A stretch of DNA of 64,000 nt from NCBI RefSeq assembly GCF_000708285.2, contig NZ_JAUG01000010.1, positions 1 through 64,000 of the forward strand, read 5' to 3'. Positions 61,755 through 64,000 of the stretch are shown here, piece by piece (within the stretch, counting starts at the first letter, position 1; the number at the start of each line of letters is the position of its first letter). The position numbers were made by a program, and so were the translations under genes. Origin of the DNA: Pedobacter borealis DSM 19626 (GTDB taxonomy: Bacteria; Bacteroidota; Bacteroidia; Sphingobacteriales; Sphingobacteriaceae). Under the pieces are notes generated by a model. That model did no database searches. It was not told the origin of the DNA and saw only the letters and a program-made list of their open reading frames with translations.

Positions 61755-62137
61755 TGCAGCTTCTGTTAGATACGCATACATTTATCTGGTTTATAAATGG
61801 AGATTCATCCTTGCCAAAGAAGATAGTTAATGAAATTAAAAACCTAAATAATCAATGTTTGATTAGCATTGCCAGTATTTGGGAAATTGCAATTAAATCT
61901 AAATTAAACAAACTTTCTTTAAGTTCAGATTTCGATAAAATTTTAGATTTTCTGGATCAAAATCAAATAGAAATATTGCCAATTTCATTCGATCATATTA
62001 TTAAGCTGAATGAATTAGATTTTTATCATCGCGATCCATTTGATCGGATTTTAATTGCTCAGGGCATCTCTGAAAACTTAACGATTTTAACAAAAGACCA
62101 AAATTTTAGCTTTTATAAGGTTAAAGCGCTTTGGTAA
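61754..62137 (+). CDS. vapC: VapC-like PIN-domain toxin
   Basis: A 127-residue PIN-domain ribonuclease. The acidic active-site residues are D6 (in LLDTHTFIW), E44 (in SIWEIAIK), D94 and D97 (in HRDPFDRILIAQ) and D115 (in TKDQNF). All are present, so it should be active against RNA unless held by the antitoxin encoded just upstream. The target is unknown; VapC toxins usually cut tRNA or 23S rRNA. It ends nine bases before nadD. Confidence 0.9.
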   Translation: MQLLLDTHTFIWFINGDSSLPKKIVNEIKNLNNQCLISIASIWEIAIKSKLNKLSLSSDFDKILDFLDQNQIEILPISFDHIIKLNELDFYHRDPFDRILIAQGISENLTILTKDQNFSFYKVKALW

Positions 62138-62146
62138 ATCATAAAC

Positions 62147-62719
62147 ATGAAAACTGGTCTTTTCTTTGGTTCATACAACCCCATCCATACCGGGCATTTA
62201 ATTATTGCCAATTACATGGCTAACCATACCGAGCTTGATGAAGTATGGTTGGTAGTTTCGCCACATAATCCGCTAAAAGATAAGAGTGGCTTAACCAATA
62301 TGTACGACCGTTTGGAAATGGCCAAACTGGCGACAGAAAATGCAGAGCATATCCGTGTGAGCGATATTGAATTTTCGCTACCTCAACCATCATACACTAT
62401 CGATACGCTCACTTACTTACACGAAAAATACCCTGAAAAGGAATTTGTGTTGATTATGGGCGCCGATAATCTGGTATCATTCAAAAAATGGAAAAACTAC
62501 GAGGTACTTTTAAAAAACTATCAGATTTATGTTTACCCACGCCCAGAGGCGAATGTAAGTGAATGGCGAAATCATCCTTCCATCACTTTTACCAAAACCC
62601 CTTTAATGGAAATTTCGTCAACTTTTATCCGCAAAGCCATTAAAGAGAAAAAGAATGTTCAGTTTTTCCTGCCCGATAAAGTGATCGATTTCATTGAAGG
62701 CAAGGGAATGTATAAATAG
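62147..62719 (+). CDS. nadD: Nicotinate-nucleotide adenylyltransferase
   Basis: A 190-residue nucleotidyltransferase of NAD synthesis that adenylates nicotinate mononucleotide. The motifs are GLFFGSYNPIHTGH (H14 and H17 of the HxGH motif) and MEISSTFIRKAIKE at the C-terminus. WLVVSPHNPLKDK and IMGADNLVSFKKWKNY are also typical. In relatives it follows gmk directly; here the vapBC module intervenes. Confidence 0.95.
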   Translation: MKTGLFFGSYNPIHTGHLIIANYMANHTELDEVWLVVSPHNPLKDKSGLTNMYDRLEMAKLATENAEHIRVSDIEFSLPQPSYTIDTLTYLHEKYPEKEFVLIMGADNLVSFKKWKNYEVLLKNYQIYVYPRPEANVSEWRNHPSITFTKTPLMEISSTFIRKAIKEKKNVQFFLPDKVIDFIEGKGMYK

Positions 62720-62860
62720 GAGAGATCAATATTTGTAACCTATACAGCACCTAGAAAACAACGGGCTTACAACATATTGTATTAAATCGATTAATGGATT
62801 GGTTTTTGTTTAATTCGCCTTTTGATTACTAATTTAGCGGCAGCAGATACAACAAAACAC

Positions 62861-64000
62861 GTGAAAAAAAACTTATTTATACTCATTGCCCTTTGTGGCG
62901 CAGCATTTTCGGCAAGCGCACAACAGAAAACCTACTTAGAATTATTGGCCAATCAACCTAAATGGGTCGATTCGGTTTTTAACAAACTTAACCGCAGAGC
63001 GCGTATTGCACAGATGTTCTTTGTTAGAGCACGTACCAATCTGGGTAAAAAATATACTGATTCGGTTGGTCAGGTAATTAAAAAAGAACAATTGGGTGGG
63101 GTTATCTTTTTTCAGGGAGGCCCTGGTCGGCAGGTTTTAGCCACAAACGCTTATCAAAAACTGAGTCGGGTGCCATTAATAGTGGCAAATGATGGTGAAT
63201 GGGGCCTGGGCATGCGTTTGGATAGTACCATTTCTTATCCTTATCAAATGACTTTGGGTGCCATCCAAAACAAAGAATTATTGTATAAAATGGGCCTTGA
63301 AGTGGCTAAAGATTACAAGCGCATGGGGATGCAGATGAATTTAGCTCCTGACGCCGATATCAATAACAACCCCAAAAACCCAGTAATCAATTACCGTTCT
63401 TTCGGCGAAAATAAATATAACGTAGCCACTAAGGTTGCCGCTTATATGAAAGGTATGCAGGATGGTGGTTTATTAACTACGTTGAAACATTTCCCTGGTC
63501 ATGGCGATACCGATGTAGATTCGCACTACGATTTACCACAGCTTACTTTCTCTGCTACACGTTTAGATACGTTGGAGATGTATCCGTTTAAAGAGCTGAT
63601 TAAACAAGGCGCATCGGGGGTGATGATTGCCCACATGAACATCCCATCGTTAGATGCTACACCAAACCTACCTTCTACCTTATCTAAACCGATTGTTACG
63701 GGCATTTTGAAACAGAAATTAGGTTTTAAAGGTTTGATTATCTCTGACGCGATGGATATGAAAGGCGTGGTAAAATATTTTAAAGATGGTGAAGCTGATT
63801 TAATGGGTATCATTGCCGGAAATGATATTATTGAGCTATCTGAAAACAGCGACAGGGCCATTAAATTGGTACGTAAAGCCGTAAGGCAGGATCGTGTAAG
63901 TATGGCCGAAATAGACCAGAGTGTGCGTAAAATATTGACTGCAAAATACTGGGCAGGCCTGGCCAAACGCGATACGATTGTAACCCAAGGTGTTATTACA
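62861..64000 (+). CDS. Glycoside hydrolase family 3 protein, incomplete at window end
   Basis: An open frame of 380 codons from GTG 62861 to the end of the window. It has a signal peptide (KKNLFILIALCGAAFSASAQ) and a family 3 N-terminal barrel like NagZ: VIKKEQLGGVIFFQGGPGRQ, RVPLIVANDGEWGLGMR, TTLKHFPGHGDTDVDSHYDL, GVMIAHMNIPSLDATPNLPS and LIISDAMDMKGVVKYF. The KHFPGHGDT...H motif is the NagZ-type acid/base region, suggesting beta-N-acetylglucosaminidase activity in peptidoglycan turnover. In many Bacteroidota such proteins continue into a beta-lactamase-like domain; that cannot be seen here. Confidence 0.87.
   Translation, partial: MKKNLFILIALCGAAFSASAQQKTYLELLANQPKWVDSVFNKLNRRARIAQMFFVRARTNLGKKYTDSVGQVIKKEQLGGVIFFQGGPGRQVLATNAYQKLSRVPLIVANDGEWGLGMRLDSTISYPYQMTLGAIQNKELLYKMGLEVAKDYKRMGMQMNLAPDADINNNPKNPVINYRSFGENKYNVATKVAAYMKGMQDGGLLTTLKHFPGHGDTDVDSHYDLPQLTFSATRLDTLEMYPFKELIKQGASGVMIAHMNIPSLDATPNLPSTLSKPIVTGILKQKLGFKGLIISDAMDMKGVVKYFKDGEADLMGIIAGNDIIELSENSDRAIKLVRKAVRQDRVSMAEIDQSVRKILTAKYWAGLAKRDTIVTQGVIT

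Overview
The window is chromosomal DNA from a member of the Bacteroidota, most probably a Pedobacter-like Sphingobacteriaceae. This rests on low-to-moderate GC, Bacteroidota promoters (TAnnTTTG at -7, TTTG near -33), lineage-typical families (IPExxxVDY protein beside pyruvate kinase, DUF6600, M57 HEIGH protease, GxxExxY protein) and many signal peptides ending in AQ. Most of it is ordinary core genome. There is no rRNA, CRISPR array, prophage or complete insertion sequence. There is one intact tRNA, tRNA-Ser(GGA).

Layout. 0.5-5.3 kb is a xylose operon on the minus strand (xylB, xylA, sodium/sugar symporter) behind a promoter with two LacI-type operators. 5.5-15 kb carries csaA, tadA, sodA, oxyR, fcl, trmB, an alkyltransferase-like protein, an AhpD-like protein and tag. 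15-20.6 kb has polA with a TonB/MORN protein behind it, then a UPF0173 hydrolase and the YbaB-family protein. 21-35 kb holds a serine hydrolase, a cupin, a GxxExxY gene between direct repeats, a DUF885 protein, pyruvate dehydrogenase E1-alpha and E2, an NlpC/P60 hydrolase, a CapA-like protein and an M13 protease. 35-48 kb has an SPFH protein, a group II intron fragment, a beta-CASP nuclease, a Q/R-rich DUF6600 protein, an RsmI-like methylase, an M57 protease and a DPP-IV-like peptidase. 48-52 kb has a rifampicin-phosphotransferase-like gene, an AraC remnant and the tRNA-Ser/GIY-YIG locus. 52.5-64 kb is the conserved pyk, IPExxxVDY, acpP-fabF-rnc and yicC-gmk-nadD set, with a VapBC module inserted between gmk and nadD, and ends in an unfinished GH3 gene.

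The unusual material lies between the genes. (1) Degenerate arrays with an exact 7-nt period but a different sequence at each locus occur at eight or more sites, mostly starting at or just after a stop codon; some have become coding sequence. (2) Five copies of a structured repeat share short conserved internal-loop blocks and pairing arms whose sequences differ between copies. (3) A 20-nt double-hairpin insert splits two unrelated sequences cleanly and shows a compensatory base change between its copies. (4) A GIY-YIG nuclease gene lies between a displaced 5' half of tRNA-Ser and the intact tRNA, breaking at the anticodon arm. (5) Several families of GTCAT...ATGAC hairpins lie between genes. 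Several genes also place TAnnTTTG three to four bases before the ATG, which predicts leaderless mRNAs.
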